Below, piece by piece: positions 8,746-18,563 of a DNA stretch of 64,000 nucleotides; positions within the stretch are counted from its first letter, which is position 1; each line of letters starts with the position of its first letter. The position numbers were made by a program, and so were the translations under genes. The stretch is from Luteococcus japonicus (GTDB lineage Bacteria; Actinomycetota; Actinomycetes; Propionibacteriales; Propionibacteriaceae): the NCBI RefSeq assembly GCF_003752415.1, contig NZ_RKHG01000001.1, positions 434,001-498,000 on the forward strand, in the 5' to 3' direction. The notes under the pieces are model-generated. The model ran no database searches, had not been told where the DNA came from, and saw nothing but the letters and a program-made list of their open reading frames with translations.

Positions 8746-9371
8746 GCAATTCCATCCCCGGGCCAGACATGCGCGGCGTGCGCCCGGCGGAGCGCTCCTA
8801 TGACACGGATCGTGTGCTGACGCTGCCCAATGTGCTGAGCTTCCTGCGGCTCACCGGGGTACCCCTGTTCCTGTGGATGATCCTGGGTCCGCATGCCGAC
8901 GGTTGGGCGGTCATCCTGCTGATGTTCGCCGGGTTCACCGACTGGCTGGACGGAACGCTGGCCAGGGCCTGGCATCAGACCTCACGGCTGGGCCAGATGC
9001 TCGACCCGGTGGCCGATCGCCTGTACATCGGCTCCACGCTCATCGCCCTGGCCCTGCGCGACGTGATCCCGTGGTGGCTGGTGGCCCTCCTGGTGGCCCG
9101 CGACCTGATGATGGTGGCGCTCGTGCCCCTGCTGAAGACCCGCGGCTACACCAGTCTGCCCGTCCACCTGATCGGCAAGGCCGCCACCTTCTGCCTGCTC
9201 TACGCCTTTCCGCTGGTGCTGCTGGGGGCCGGGGACTCGGGCGTGGCGACCCTCGCCCGCGTGGTGGGCTGGTCCTTCGCCATCTGGGGCAGCGCCCTGT
9301 ACTGGTGGGCCGGCCTGTTGTATGTCCGCCAGACCTGGCACCTGATGCAGACTCCACGGATCCCGCGATGA
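8742..9371 (+). CDS. CDP-alcohol phosphatidyltransferase (PgsA2/Rv1822-like)
   Basis: A second CDP-alcohol phosphatidyltransferase with about five membrane segments and the active-site motif DWLDGTLARAWHQTSRLGQ followed by MLDPVADR. The acceptor is probably glycerol 3-phosphate or a related alcohol; cardiolipin synthesis is also possible. Two GTG starts (8736, 8742) are available; 8742 gives the usual four-base overlap with pimA. It opens the Rv1822-Rv1832-like block, here fused directly to the PIM operon. Confidence 0.85.
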   Translation: MSNSIPGPDMRGVRPAERSYDTDRVLTLPNVLSFLRLTGVPLFLWMILGPHADGWAVILLMFAGFTDWLDGTLARAWHQTSRLGQMLDPVADRLYIGSTLIALALRDVIPWWLVALLVARDLMMVALVPLLKTRGYTSLPVHLIGKAATFCLLYAFPLVLLGAGDSGVATLARVVGWSFAIWGSALYWWAGLLYVRQTWHLMQTPRIPR

Positions 9372-10156
9372 CCCAGCCCAGCCGTTCCCCTGCCGCGAGC
9401 ATGGACCTGCTCGCCTCGATCCAGCGCAATGCCCTGGAACCGGACTACCGCCGGGCGCGTCCCGGGGGAGAGGCCGGGCGGCGGCCCGCACTTCGCGTGG
9501 TGGGCATCGCCCTGGCCACCGGACTGTTGGCGATGGCCGCAGCACAGACGAGCCGCTCTGCTCCCAGCGCCCAGGCCGAGCGCACCGAGTTGTTGGACAG
9601 GGTTCGCTCCGCGCAGGTCCGCCAGGAGGAGTCCGTGGCCCGGATCGCGTCCCTCGACGCCGACGTCCGCCGCCTGCAGGAGGAGAACCTCGTCAGCTCG
9701 CACGACGGTGACCAGACAGAAGGCATCGTCACCGGCCGGGTGGCAGTCACCGGCCCAGGAATCGTCCTTGACCTGGATGATGCCCTGTCGGCCACCGATG
9801 GCGCCCAGCCTGCACGCGTGACTGACCAGGACCTTCGTCGCCTCGTCAACGGACTGTGGCTCTCCGGTGCCGAGGCGATCGCCGTGAACGGGCACCGGAT
9901 CACGGCGCGGACCGCCATCCGCCAGGCCGGCTCGGCCATCACGGTGGACTACCGTTCCCTCAACCATCCCTATCGGGTGGAGGCCATCGGAGATCCCCGG
10001 CAGCTGGGTTCTCGGCTGGCCGCCGCCCCGGCCGGCCACTGGTGGAACTTCCTCAAGGACAACTACGGCCTGGCATACCAGGTCACGACGGCCGAGGACC
10101 TCACCCTGCCCGCCGATCCCGGCCTGGGGGTCTCCAAGGCCCGGGTTGACCGATGA
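9368..10156 (+). CDS. DUF881 membrane-anchored protein
   Basis: A 262-residue protein with one N-terminal membrane segment (VVGIALATGLLAMAA), a coiled-coil region (about 70-115), then the DUF881 domain with VAVTGPGIVLDLDDA and LVNGLWLSGAEAIAVNG. It overlaps the previous gene by ATGA. DUF881 proteins flank the small basic protein gene in actinobacteria and sit near cell-division and sporulation loci; their biochemical role is unknown. The second copy lies at 10504, as in Mycobacterium Rv1823/Rv1825. Confidence 0.85.
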   Translation: MTQPSRSPAASMDLLASIQRNALEPDYRRARPGGEAGRRPALRVVGIALATGLLAMAAAQTSRSAPSAQAERTELLDRVRSAQVRQEESVARIASLDADVRRLQEENLVSSHDGDQTEGIVTGRVAVTGPGIVLDLDDALSATDGAQPARVTDQDLRRLVNGLWLSGAEAIAVNGHRITARTAIRQAGSAITVDYRSLNHPYRVEAIGDPRQLGSRLAAAPAGHWWNFLKDNYGLAYQVTTAEDLTLPADPGLGVSKARVDR

Positions 10157-10178
10157 CCACAGCTTCCGGAGGATCACG

Positions 10179-10511
10179 ATGATCGCACTGCTCGGCCTCG
10201 TCCTGGGGGTCCTTCTGGGCCTGTGGTTGGAACCCAGTCTCCCCACGGCCCTGCAGCCCTACCTGCCGATCGCCATCGTCGCGGCGCTGGACGCGCTCTT
10301 CGGCGCACTTCGCGCCTATCTGGAGGGGACCTTCACGGACAAGGTCTTCGTGGTGAGCTTCATCTCCAATGTCCTGATCGCGGCCATGATCGTGTGGGTC
10401 GGTGACCTGATCGGGGTCGGCTCCCAGCTGTCGACGGCCGTCGTCGTAGTGCTGGGCATCCGCATCTTCACCAATTCGGCTGCCATCCGCAGAGCCCTGA
10501 TCCATGCCTGA
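10179..10511 (+). CDS. sbp: Small basic membrane protein (DUF1290)
   Basis: A 110-residue protein with three predicted membrane segments, beginning MIALLGLVLGVLLGLWLEP and ending with basic residues. The family is known as small basic protein, always between two DUF881 genes in actinobacteria, and has been linked to cell-division gene clusters. A GGAGG at about 10168 supports ATG 10179 over an upstream in-frame start at 10146. It overlaps the next gene by eight bases. Confidence 0.88.
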   Translation: MIALLGLVLGVLLGLWLEPSLPTALQPYLPIAIVAALDALFGALRAYLEGTFTDKVFVVSFISNVLIAAMIVWVGDLIGVGSQLSTAVVVVLGIRIFTNSAAIRRALIHA

Positions 10512-11295
10512 GCCGACGCCAAAACCCGACGGGCAGCTCGAGGCGGAGCGCAGCCACCGCGAGGTCCTGCGCTCGGAGTACCCGGCCTGGGACCGTCTGC
10601 TGTCGGACTTCTTCCGTCCCTCCACCGGTCAGGCGATCATGGCAGTCGTGCTCTGCCTCGTGGGCCTGCTGGTGGTCATGCAGGTCCGGGCCAAGAATGC
10701 CGACGACTCCCTGGGTTCGATGCGGCGCACAGACCTGGTCCAGCTGCTCGACCAGCTCAATGCGGAACAGGAGCGCCTCGGGCAGGAGTCGGCCCGGCTG
10801 GAACACACTCGCGAACAGCTCGCGAGCGGCGCGGATGCCCGCCGGGTCGCCGAGGCGGAGAACCGCAAGCGGCGCGACGAGCTGGCGATCCTCGCCGGAA
10901 CCGCCCCCGCCAAGGGACCCGGCATCCGCATCACGATCGTCGATCCCCAGGGCAAGGTGGGAGCAGACCTGTTGCTCGATGCCGTCGAGGAATTGCGGGA
11001 CGCCGGTGCCGAGGCGATCGAGATCGACGACCAGGTCCGGGTGGTGGCACAGACGTGGTTCTCCCAACAGGACGGTTCGCTGGTGGTCGACGGCCAGCAG
11101 GTCCGCACGCCGATCACGCTCGATGTGGTGGGGGAGCCTCACGCGCTGGAGGAGGGGGCGCGCTTCCGCGGTGGTCTGGTCAGTCAGGTTCAGGCCGAAC
11201 AGGTCGGTGGGCACGTGTTGATCTCACGGCTGGAGAGCGTCCAGGTCTCATCCCTGCACCACGTCACCACGCCTCAGTGGGCCCGCCCTGCCTGA
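10504..11295 (+). CDS. DUF881 membrane-anchored protein, second copy
   Basis: A 263-residue paralogue of the protein at 9368. It has a membrane segment (about 46-62), a coiled coil (73-115) and a DUF881 core with GTAPAKGPGIRITIVD and LLLDAVEELRDAGAEAIEID. It probably acts with the small basic protein at the membrane. A gap of about 130 bases with a new promoter-like region separates it from gcvH. Confidence 0.85.
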   Translation: MPEPTPKPDGQLEAERSHREVLRSEYPAWDRLLSDFFRPSTGQAIMAVVLCLVGLLVVMQVRAKNADDSLGSMRRTDLVQLLDQLNAEQERLGQESARLEHTREQLASGADARRVAEAENRKRRDELAILAGTAPAKGPGIRITIVDPQGKVGADLLLDAVEELRDAGAEAIEIDDQVRVVAQTWFSQQDGSLVVDGQQVRTPITLDVVGEPHALEEGARFRGGLVSQVQAEQVGGHVLISRLESVQVSSLHHVTTPQWARPA

Positions 11296-11428
11296 CCCGA
11301 AGGGCGTGACGAGCGCAGCCTGACTAGGAGAATGTCTGTGAGGGCTGGCGTGCGAAGCCCATCTGGGCGTTAGGCTAGTGGCGCCCCCGACGGGCAACGT
11401 CGGGCAGACCTGCAAAGGAGCGATTGCG

Positions 11429-11815
11429 ATGTCCCGTTTTCCCGAGGACCTGAAGTACAGCGAAGAGCACGAGTGGGTGCGCGCCGGCAACGGATCAACT
11501 GTTCGGGTCGGCATCACGGACTACGCGGCGCAGGCACTGGGCGACATCGTCTACGTCTCCCTTCCCACCGTCGGTGAGGAGATCGCCGCGGGAGACTCAT
11601 GCGGCGAGCTGGAGAGCACCAAGAGCGTCTCCGACGTGTTCTCCCCGGTCTCCGGTGTGGTCACCGCGGTGAATGACAACCTTGCCGATGCTCCCGAGAC
11701 GGTCAACAGTGACGCCTACGGTGATGGTTGGCTCTTCGAAGTGGAGCTCGGCGCCGACGCGGACACCGATTCCCTGCTCGACAGCGACGCGTACGCTGAA
11801 CTCGTCGGCGAGTGA
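11429..11815 (+). CDS. gcvH: Glycine cleavage system H protein
   Basis: The 128-residue lipoyl carrier that shuttles the aminomethyl group between P, T and L proteins of the glycine cleavage complex. The lipoylation site is K65 in GELESTKSVSDVFSPVSG. AAGGAG at about 11414 supports the ATG at 11429. A small 7-bp hairpin (11386-11404) sits in the leader, but no glycine riboswitch was recognised. gcvP follows five genes downstream; gcvT and lpd are not in the window. Confidence 0.97.
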   Translation: MSRFPEDLKYSEEHEWVRAGNGSTVRVGITDYAAQALGDIVYVSLPTVGEEIAAGDSCGELESTKSVSDVFSPVSGVVTAVNDNLADAPETVNSDAYGDGWLFEVELGADADTDSLLDSDAYAELVGE

Positions 11816-11970
11816 TCGCGCACGGCAGGACGACAACCTGACAGAATGAAGGCTGTTCGCCCCGGCGGGGCGAACAGCGCCGGCGACGGGCAAACCCGTC
11901 ACCATGCCTCGTACCTCAGGGGGGACGTCTCCGGATGTCCCTCCGCGCCAGTCGAATGGAGAACGGACCA

Positions 11971-12483
11971 ATGGTGGAGTGCAGCCGATGCGGTCGTGAG
12001 GTGGACCCCCAGGCGAACTTCTGTTCGCACTGCGGTGAGCGAATCGTCGCCGTCGACGGACAGGCCGCCGAGGTGGCAGGGGACAGTACCCGGATGATCC
12101 CCGTGGTCACTGAGGTGACCGGCACCCTCGAGCTGGGGCCGGATGATCTCGCTGCGGTCAGCGCCCTGCCCATGGAGCATGCCCTGCTGATCGTGGAGCG
12201 CGGCCCCGGGGCCGGAGCGCGCTACCTGCTCGACAATGACGAGGTGACCGTTGGACGGCACCCGGACTCAGACATCTTCCTGGACGACATCACCGTCTCC
12301 CGGCACCACGTGAAGTTCACCAAGCAGGACCAGAACTGGTTCGTCGAGGACCAGAACAGCCTCAACGGCACCTACGTGAACCGCACGTTGGTGGACGGGC
12401 AGGCGCAGCTGCGCCAGGGCGACGAGGTGCAGATCGGCAAGTTCCGCATGATCTTCTTCGTGAGTGAGCCTGGTCTGCGCTGA
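11971..12483 (+). CDS. garA: GarA/OdhI-like FHA protein with N-terminal zinc ribbon
   Basis: A 170-residue protein. The C-terminal FHA domain is very close to GarA/OdhI: GRHPDSDIFLDDITVSRHH, SLNGTYVNR and GDEVQIGKFRMIF give all phosphothreonine-binding signatures. GarA inhibits 2-oxoglutarate dehydrogenase and controls glutamate enzymes, switched by Ser/Thr kinase phosphorylation. Here the N-terminus is a double CxxC zinc ribbon (CSRCG...CSHCG) and the usual ETTS phospho-motif is absent; TEVTGT at about 47 is a possible substitute. GGAGA eight bases upstream favours ATG 11971 over ATG 11935. The following regulator overlaps by one base. Confidence 0.88.
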   Translation: MVECSRCGREVDPQANFCSHCGERIVAVDGQAAEVAGDSTRMIPVVTEVTGTLELGPDDLAAVSALPMEHALLIVERGPGAGARYLLDNDEVTVGRHPDSDIFLDDITVSRHHVKFTKQDQNWFVEDQNSLNGTYVNRTLVDGQAQLRQGDEVQIGKFRMIFFVSEPGLR

Positions 12484-13205
12484 TGCCCCAGCCGCTGCGT
12501 TCCATCGGCCAGGTGCTGGCCATCCTGAAGGTGGAGTTCCCCGACGTCTCGATCTCCAAGATTCGCTTCCTGGAGAGCGAGGGCCTGCTGTCACCCGAGC
12601 GGGCGCCCTCGGGCTACCGCCGCTACTCCCAGGCCGACATCGACCGGTTGCGGTACATCCTGCGAGTCCAGCGGGACCACTACCTGCCGCTGAAGGTGAT
12701 CCGCGAGCACCTGGACATGATGGACCGTGGCGAGCAGCCTCCCAACCTGGAGGCACCCCCACCCACCCCGAGCGCCCCGGTGACACCGCCGGAGGCCGAG
12801 TTGCCTCCTGCCGTCCCCTTCGCACGTCAGGATCGGCAGGCGGGCCCCCGAAAGCCCATCCGTCTCACGCGCCGAGAGCTGATCTCCACCTCGGGAATCA
12901 GTGAGCAGGTCTTGGTGGACCTGGAACGCCAACAGCTGGTCAGCCCGCGGCGACAGACCAATTTCTACGGGCGCGAGGCACTGACCATCTGCGTCGTCGC
13001 CAGGAAGCTGCAGCTCTACGGCATGGACTCCCGGCACCTGCGGGCCATCAAGCAGTCCGCGGAGCGGGAAGCCGGGCTCGTCGAACAGGCCGTCGCCCCC
13101 TTCCTCCGTCGACAGAACTCGCAGGCCACGGAGGCCGCCCGGGAGGTGACCCAGTTGGTCATTCACGCCCACGCGGCCATGATGCACTCCTTGATCGAAC
13201 GCTGA
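12483..13205 (+). CDS. ftsR: MerR-family regulator FtsR
   Basis: A 240-residue regulator with two winged-helix MerR-like parts. The N-terminal one has SIGQVLAILKVEFPDVSISK and FLESEGLLSPERAPSGYRRY; the second begins RLTRRELISTSGISEQVL. This matches Rv1828/FtsR, a transcription activator of ftsZ in Corynebacterium that always follows garA. It lacks a recognisable ligand-binding cysteine set. The start overlaps the garA stop as TGATG. Confidence 0.87.
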   Translation: MPQPLRSIGQVLAILKVEFPDVSISKIRFLESEGLLSPERAPSGYRRYSQADIDRLRYILRVQRDHYLPLKVIREHLDMMDRGEQPPNLEAPPPTPSAPVTPPEAELPPAVPFARQDRQAGPRKPIRLTRRELISTSGISEQVLVDLERQQLVSPRRQTNFYGREALTICVVARKLQLYGMDSRHLRAIKQSAEREAGLVEQAVAPFLRRQNSQATEAAREVTQLVIHAHAAMMHSLIER

Positions 13206-13234
13206 GCATCCGTCGCGCGAGCTAGGGTGGAGGC

Positions 13235-13699
13235 ATGCCTGAACTTGACGTCGTGGGAGTCCGGGTGGACGCCCCCTCCGGGGCCCCCATCCTGTTGCTG
13301 CAGGAATCCGGTGGCACCAGGGCCCTGCCCATCTGGGTGGGTGCTGCGGAGGCCTCGGCCATCGCCAATGCCCTCGAAGGCCTGGTCCCACCCCGTCCCA
13401 TGACGCATGACCTGATGGTTCGCCTGCTCGCGGAGCTGGGCCATGACCGGGTGAGTGGACGCATCACCGGGATGCAGGATGGCGTCTTCCATGCAGAGCT
13501 CGAGGTCGACGGCCATGTCCTGGCCGCACGTCCCTCGGACGTGGCGGCGTTGGCGGTGCGCAGCGGCATCGTGATCACCGCGCCGGAGTCACTGATGGAT
13601 GAAGTTGGGGTTGAGGTCGAGGAACCAGCCCAGGACGAGGTGGAGCAGTTCCGGGCCTTCCTGGACCAGGTCAATCCAGACGACTTCGAGGCTTCATAA
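13235..13699 (+). CDS. Bifunctional nuclease family protein (DUF151)
   Basis: A 154-residue DUF151 protein, with the conserved core ALPIWVGAAEASAIANALEG and RPMTHDLMVRLLAELGH and an acidic tail. Family members were described as DNase/RNase in plants; the bacterial role is open. Rv1829 holds the same position between FtsR and another MerR protein. Confidence 0.87.
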   Translation: MPELDVVGVRVDAPSGAPILLLQESGGTRALPIWVGAAEASAIANALEGLVPPRPMTHDLMVRLLAELGHDRVSGRITGMQDGVFHAELEVDGHVLAARPSDVAALAVRSGIVITAPESLMDEVGVEVEEPAQDEVEQFRAFLDQVNPDDFEAS

Positions 13700-13881
13700 C
13701 CACTGGTCAGCGGGCACTCTCAAGCAGAGCTTCACCTCGCGTTCGAGCATTTCCCCTTGTCAAAGCGATTTTTCTGGTCCTTGGCGATATCGCGAGCGGG
13801 TTGCGGCGTGTTCATTGCCCCAACCCACCGTCGCCCTTTACGGTCGATACACAGACATTGCACTTCGAAGGGCAGGACCAG

Positions 13882-14445
13882 ATGAACCAGGCGAACGAGG
13901 CACTTCCCGTGACGGCGTCGGCCGCCCAGGACGCCCTCTTCGATGGCGACTTCGCCCCCCTTCCCGACGACCTGGGCTTCCGTGGGCCCGTGGCCTGCAA
14001 GGCCGCCGGCATCACCTATCGCCAGCTGGACTACTGGGCGCGCACCAACCTGGTCATCCCGGGTATCCGGGGCGCCGAGGGCTCCGGCACCCAACGCCTG
14101 TACTCCTTCCGCGACATCCTGATGCTCAAGGTGATCAAGCGCCTGATCGATGCCGGCATCTCGCTGCAGCAGATCCGGGTTGCCATCGACCACCTCCGTG
14201 AGCGTGGTGTGGAGGACCTGACCCAGGTCACCCTGATGAGCGATGGTGTCAGCGTCTACGAGTGCACCAGCGACCTGGAGGTCGTCGACCTGCTGCGCGG
14301 AGGTCAGGGCATGTTCGCCATTGCCCTGGGCGGCGTCTGGCGCGACATCGAGGGCACCCTGAGCGTCCTGCCGACCGAACGTGCCGAGGCGCGCAAGGAG
14401 CAGGCCGACCCACCCGTCACACGCCCCATGCTGCGCGCGATCTGA
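13882..14445 (+). CDS. MerR-family transcriptional regulator (Rv1830-like)
   Basis: A 187-residue regulator with a single MerR winged helix: CKAAGITYRQLDYWARTNLVIPGIRG, RLYSFRDILMLKVIKRLIDAGI and SLQQIRVAIDHL. The C-terminal part carries no cysteines of the metal-sensing type. The start at 13882 has GGGCAGGA upstream; the longer frame to 13801 lacks one. The 180-base gap before it probably carries its own promoter. It lies 50 bases before gcvP, as in Mycobacterium. Confidence 0.83.
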   Translation: MNQANEALPVTASAAQDALFDGDFAPLPDDLGFRGPVACKAAGITYRQLDYWARTNLVIPGIRGAEGSGTQRLYSFRDILMLKVIKRLIDAGISLQQIRVAIDHLRERGVEDLTQVTLMSDGVSVYECTSDLEVVDLLRGGQGMFAIALGGVWRDIEGTLSVLPTERAEARKEQADPPVTRPMLRAI

Positions 14446-14495
14446 ACAGCCTCCTGGCACTGCCGGGCAGCCCCGCCAGCCGCTAGTGTGAATCC

Positions 14496-17363
14496 ATGGT
14501 GACCACGGCTAGCGCACACATCTTCAGCACCCGCCACATCGGCCCCAGCGACGCGGAACGTCGCGAGATGCTGGAGCACCTGGGTCTGCAGGAACTCGAG
14601 GACCTTGCCCAGGCCCTGCCCGCGGCAATTCGGATGGACGGGCCACTCGACCTTCCGGAGGCCCTGACCGAGTCGGCAGTGCTGGACGACCTGCGGGCCC
14701 TGTCGGAGATGAACCATCCGAAGCGCGCCATGATCGGCCTGGGCTACCACGGGACCATCACGCCGCCGGTCGTGCGACGCAATGTGCTGGAGGACCCGGC
14801 CTGGCACACGGCCTACACGCCCTACCAGCCGGAGATCAGCCAGGGCCGTCTGGAAGCCCTGCTGAACTTCCAGACCATGGTCAGTGACCTCACCGGACTG
14901 CCCACGGCCGGCGCCTCCCTGCTGGACGAGGCCACTGCCGTTGCGGAGGCGGTGGGTGTGGCCCGACGCACCACTCGCAAGGGCAATGTGGTGCTGCTCG
15001 ATGCGGAGATCCTGCCCCAGTCGGCAGCCGTCGTCCGCACCCGCGCCGCCGCCCTCGGGTGGGAGGTGGTCGAGGCCGAGGACCTGGTGGCCGCCCTCCA
15101 GCAGCACGAGGCCTTCTGCGTCGTCGTCCAGCTTCCCGGTGCCAGCGGTGTCGTGCGGGGGGCCGCGGATCTTCGCTCCATCAGCGACAAGGCCCACGAG
15201 AACGGCGCCACTGTCGTGGCCGCGGCCGACCTGTTGGCCCTGACACGTCTGGAGTCGCCCGCCTCCTGGGGGGCGGACATTGCGGTGGGTTCCACCCAAC
15301 GTTTCGGCGTGCCGCTCTTCTACGGCGGTCCGCACGCCGGCTACATCTCCGTCCGCGCCGGGCTCGAGCGTTCGATGCCCGGACGCCTGGTGGGTGTCTC
15401 GGTGGACGCCGACGGAACCCCCGCCTACCGGCTCGCACTGCAGACCCGTGAGCAGCACATCCGCCGGGAGAAGGCCACCAGCAATATCTGCACGGCCCAG
15501 GTGCTGCTGGCCGTCACCGCCAGCATGTATGCCGTCTACCACGGCCCCGAGGGCCTGCGCAGCATCGCCGACCAGATCCATGGCAAGGCGCGCATGGTGG
15601 CTGCCGCCCTGCGCACCGGCGGCTTCCAGCTGGCCAGTGAGCACTTCTTCGACACCCTGACCGTGGCCGCGCCCGGCCGGGCGACACAGATCGTCGCGGC
15701 CGCTCGCGACAGGGGAGTCCACCTCCGTCAGATCGACGCGGACCACGTCGGCATCAGCGTGGGCGAGGACAGTGACCAGACGGCCCTGCAGGCCGTCGCA
15801 GAAGCCTTCGGCGTCAGTCTCGACGAGCAGGCCGGCGTGGGTGACCTGGCGGGTCATCAGCGCGGGGAGGACTACCTGCTGCACCCGGTCTTCAACAGCT
15901 ACCACTCCGAGACGCTGATGCTGCGTTACCTGCGTGCGCTCTCGGACCGGGACTTCGCACTCGACCGTGGCATGATCCCATTGGGTTCCTGCACGATGAA
16001 GCTCAACGCGACGGCGGAGATGGAGCCGATCAGCTACCCGGGCTTTGCGAACCTGCACCCCTTCTGCCCGCTGGAGGATGCCAAGGGCTACGCCATGATG
16101 ATCGAACGCCTGGGCCAGTGGCTCGAGGCCATCACCGGCTATGACCGCGTCAGCCTGCAGCCCAATTCCGGAGCCGCCGGTGAGTATGCAGGCCTGATGG
16201 CGATCCGCAGCTACCACCTCGCCCGTGGTGACGAGCAGCGCACCATCTGCCTGATCCCGTCCTCGGCCCACGGCACCAATGCCGCCTCCGCCGCCATGGC
16301 GGGCATGAAGGTGGTGGTGGTCAGGGCCCTGGCCGACGGCTCCATCGACATGGATGACCTGCGGGCCCAGGTGGACAAACACCGCGACCAGCTCGCAGCG
16401 ATCATGGTGACCTACCCGTCGACCCACGGCGTCTACGAGGACACCATCACCGAACTGTCCCGGCTGGTGCACGAGGCCGGTGGCCAGGTCTATGTCGACG
16501 GTGCCAACATGAACGCCCTGGCCGGCCTGGCGCAGCCCGGCAGGTTCGGCGGCGACGTGAGCCACCTGAACCTGCACAAGACCTTCGCCATCCCGCACGG
16601 CGGTGGCGGTCCCGGCGTCGGCCCGATCGGGGTCCGGGAGCATCTGGCCCCCTACCTGCCCAACCACCCGTTGGTGCCCGAGGCTGGCCCCGAGAGCTCC
16701 TACGGGCCGGTGGCGGGTGCCCCGTGGGGTTCCGCGGGCGTGATGCCGATCTCCTATGCCTACATCGCCATGATGGGCGCGCAGGGGCTGCGTGAGGCCA
16801 CCCTCAATGCCATCCTGAACGCCAACTACATCGGCAAGCGCCTGGAGGGGCACTTCCCGGTGCTCTACGCCGGCGCGGACGGCCGTGTGGCCCACGAGTG
16901 CATCCTCGACCTGCGAGGCATCACCAAGACCAGTCATGTCACCGTCGACGACGTCGCCAAGCGCCTCATCGACTACGGTTTCCACGCCCCGACGATGAGC
17001 TTCCCGGTGGCCGGCACCCTGATGGTGGAGCCCACGGAGAGCGAGAGCAAGTACGAACTGGACCGCTTCTGCGACGCGATGCTCGCGATCCGCCGGGAGA
17101 TCGCCAAGGTCGAGGCGGGGGAGTGGGAAGGCCAGAACAACCCCTTGGCGAATGCCCCGCACACCCTGGCCCGGGTGACGGCCGATGAGTGGACCCATCC
17201 GTACAGCCGCAGCGAGGCGGGCTACCCGGCCGGGCGGCATGCGGGCCCGATCGCGGGGGTGGGCCAGGACAAGTACTGGCCGGCCGTCGCGCGCATCGAC
17301 GGCGTGCACGGTGACCGCAACCTGGTCTGCTCCTGCCCGCCCATCGAGAGCTACCAGGACTGA
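14496..17363 (+). CDS. gcvP: Glycine dehydrogenase (decarboxylating), P protein
   Basis: A 955-residue single-chain P protein, the PLP enzyme that decarboxylates glycine and loads aminomethyl on GcvH. The PLP lysine is in [18 protein letters not shown], and N- and C-terminal PLP-fold halves are both present (TRHIGPS at the start, [19 protein letters not shown] in mid-chain). TAGTGT lies about eight bases before the ATG, suggesting a leaderless mRNA. Strongly isolated from the next gene by a 16-bp hairpin. Confidence 0.97.
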   Translation: MVTTASAHIFSTRHIGPSDAERREMLEHLGLQELEDLAQALPAAIRMDGPLDLPEALTESAVLDDLRALSEMNHPKRAMIGLGYHGTITPPVVRRNVLEDPAWHTAYTPYQPEISQGRLEALLNFQTMVSDLTGLPTAGASLLDEATAVAEAVGVARRTTRKGNVVLLDAEILPQSAAVVRTRAAALGWEVVEAEDLVAALQQHEAFCVVVQLPGASGVVRGAADLRSISDKAHENGATVVAAADLLALTRLESPASWGADIAVGSTQRFGVPLFYGGPHAGYISVRAGLERSMPGRLVGVSVDADGTPAYRLALQTREQHIRREKATSNICTAQVLLAVTASMYAVYHGPEGLRSIADQIHGKARMVAAALRTGGFQLASEHFFDTLTVAAPGRATQIVAAARDRGVHLRQIDADHVGISVGEDSDQTALQAVAEAFGVSLDEQAGVGDLAGHQRGEDYLLHPVFNSYHSETLMLRYLRALSDRDFALDRGMIPLGSCTMKLNATAEMEPISYPGFANLHPFCPLEDAKGYAMMIERLGQWLEAITGYDRVSLQPNSGAAGEYAGLMAIRSYHLARGDEQRTICLIPSSAHGTNAASAAMAGMKVVVVRALADGSIDMDDLRAQVDKHRDQLAAIMVTYPSTHGVYEDTITELSRLVHEAGGQVYVDGANMNALAGLAQPGRFGGDVSHLNLHKTFAIPHGGGGPGVGPIGVREHLAPYLPNHPLVPEAGPESSYGPVAGAPWGSAGVMPISYAYIAMMGAQGLREATLNAILNANYIGKRLEGHFPVLYAGADGRVAHECILDLRGITKTSHVTVDDVAKRLIDYGFHAPTMSFPVAGTLMVEPTESESKYELDRFCDAMLAIRREIAKVEAGEWEGQNNPLANAPHTLARVTADEWTHPYSRSEAGYPAGRHAGPIAGVGQDKYWPAVARIDGVHGDRNLVCSCPPIESYQD

Positions 17364-17383
17364 CCGACACCGGATCCCCAACA

Positions 17384-17420
17384 CGGCCCGCGCCGCTTGC
17401 CCGTCAAGCGGCGCGGGCCG
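17384..17420 (+). terminator. 16-bp perfect hairpin after gcvP
   Basis: Bases 17384-17399 pair perfectly with 17405-17420 around a five-base loop. It is strongly G+C-rich with no T tract, and lies between gcvP and the yihY promoter region. Confidence 0.7.
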
Positions 17421-17459
17421 CTACCCTCTTGGGGACGGAAACGTGACCTAGGGGGATCG

Positions 17460-18524
17460 ATGGGGCTGTGGCGGTGGCTGAAGCGCACGCCGTGGTCTGC
17501 CCACCTCATTCGCGCCAATGACCGCTTCCAGAACCGGATGGGAAACCAGCTGGCGGGCGGCATCACCTACTTCTCCGTGCTGACACTCATCCCGGCCCTG
17601 ATGTTCGCCTTCAGCTTCCTGGGCTGGACCCTGACGGTCTACAAGCCGGAGTGGCTGATCACCCTGACGGACCGGGCCATTCGTGAGGTCGGCGCCATCG
17701 CCGGCGGTGCGGCCGCCGTGAAGCAGATCAACCTGGCCTTGAACAACTGGCCCAAGGTCCTGTTGATCGCCGTGCCGGTGGCCGCCTACTCGGGCTCCGG
17801 GTGGATGGGCAACCTGCGCGGTGCCGTCCGCGCCCAGTGGCGCCCCGAGTTCGACATGAGTCCTCCGGGCCGCAACTGGGTGGCGGAGCGCTTCGTGAAC
17901 CTGCTCTACTTCGTGGCCCTGATCGGGGCGCTGATGGTCTCCTTCACCATCGTGACGCTGAGCGGGAACTTCGCGGGCCGAGTGGTGGACTGGTTGGGGA
18001 TCGATCAGACGGCAGGGGTGGAGAGCACCCTGCAGCTGGGCGCCATGCTGCTGACCGTGCTGCTGTCCAGCCTGCTCTTCTGGTTCCTCTTCCACGTGCT
18101 CCCGCAGTACCGGGCACCGCTGAAGGACATGCTCAAGGGCTCCTTCGGGTCCGGCGTCACGATGACGGCGCTGCTCTACGGCACCACCCAGCTCATCACC
18201 TGGTTCTCCAAGAGCCTGTCCACCGTGGTCTTCGGCAACATCATCATCGTGATGCTCTTCTTCAACCTGTTCGCCAGGTTGATCCTGTTCGCGGCCGCGT
18301 GGATCGCCACCAGCTACCAACCGGCCACGCCTCGCAAGTACTCCGAGGTCGACCTGCCCTTGCGTCGACGCTCCGACGTGATGACGGTACCGGGTCACTG
18401 GGAGGCCGCCGAGGCCGCGCGGCTCAACGACGAGAAGGCCAAGCAGCGGGAGAAGCTCGCCAAGGAGGAGGCCCGGCGGCTGGAGAGCGAGCACCGGCGG
18501 CACCGCAGGATCTTCAAGGTCTGA
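17460..18524 (+). CDS. YihY/BrkB-family inner membrane protein
   Basis: A 354-residue membrane protein with about six hydrophobic segments. The family signature NRMGNQLAGGITYFSVLTLIPALM is at the start and VLPQYRAPLKDMLKGSFG in the middle. The C-terminal tail is long, charged and coiled (EAARLNDEKAKQREKLAKEE). AGGGGG precedes the ATG at 17460. The family was once called ribonuclease BN in error; the real function is not established. Confidence 0.85.
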   Translation: MGLWRWLKRTPWSAHLIRANDRFQNRMGNQLAGGITYFSVLTLIPALMFAFSFLGWTLTVYKPEWLITLTDRAIREVGAIAGGAAAVKQINLALNNWPKVLLIAVPVAAYSGSGWMGNLRGAVRAQWRPEFDMSPPGRNWVAERFVNLLYFVALIGALMVSFTIVTLSGNFAGRVVDWLGIDQTAGVESTLQLGAMLLTVLLSSLLFWFLFHVLPQYRAPLKDMLKGSFGSGVTMTALLYGTTQLITWFSKSLSTVVFGNIIIVMLFFNLFARLILFAAAWIATSYQPATPRKYSEVDLPLRRRSDVMTVPGHWEAAEAARLNDEKAKQREKLAKEEARRLESEHRRHRRIFKV

Positions 18525-18557
18525 CGCAGCGCCCGTGTGATTGGTTGGGGCGCTGCG
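18525..18557 (+). terminator. 10-bp hairpin after yihY
   Basis: CGCAGCGCCC (18525-18534) pairs with GGGCGCTGCG (18548-18557) around a 13-base loop directly behind the yihY stop. Confidence 0.6.
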
Positions 18558-18563
18558 GGAGCG

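Noticed and set aside
11296-11428. Possible glycine riboswitch before gcvH
   Set aside because: Only one small hairpin is present and the conserved glycine aptamer bases were not found.
14304-17384. 1026-codon reverse frame opposite gcvP
   Set aside because: Low-complexity, histidine- and glycine-rich antisense of gcvP with no known domain.
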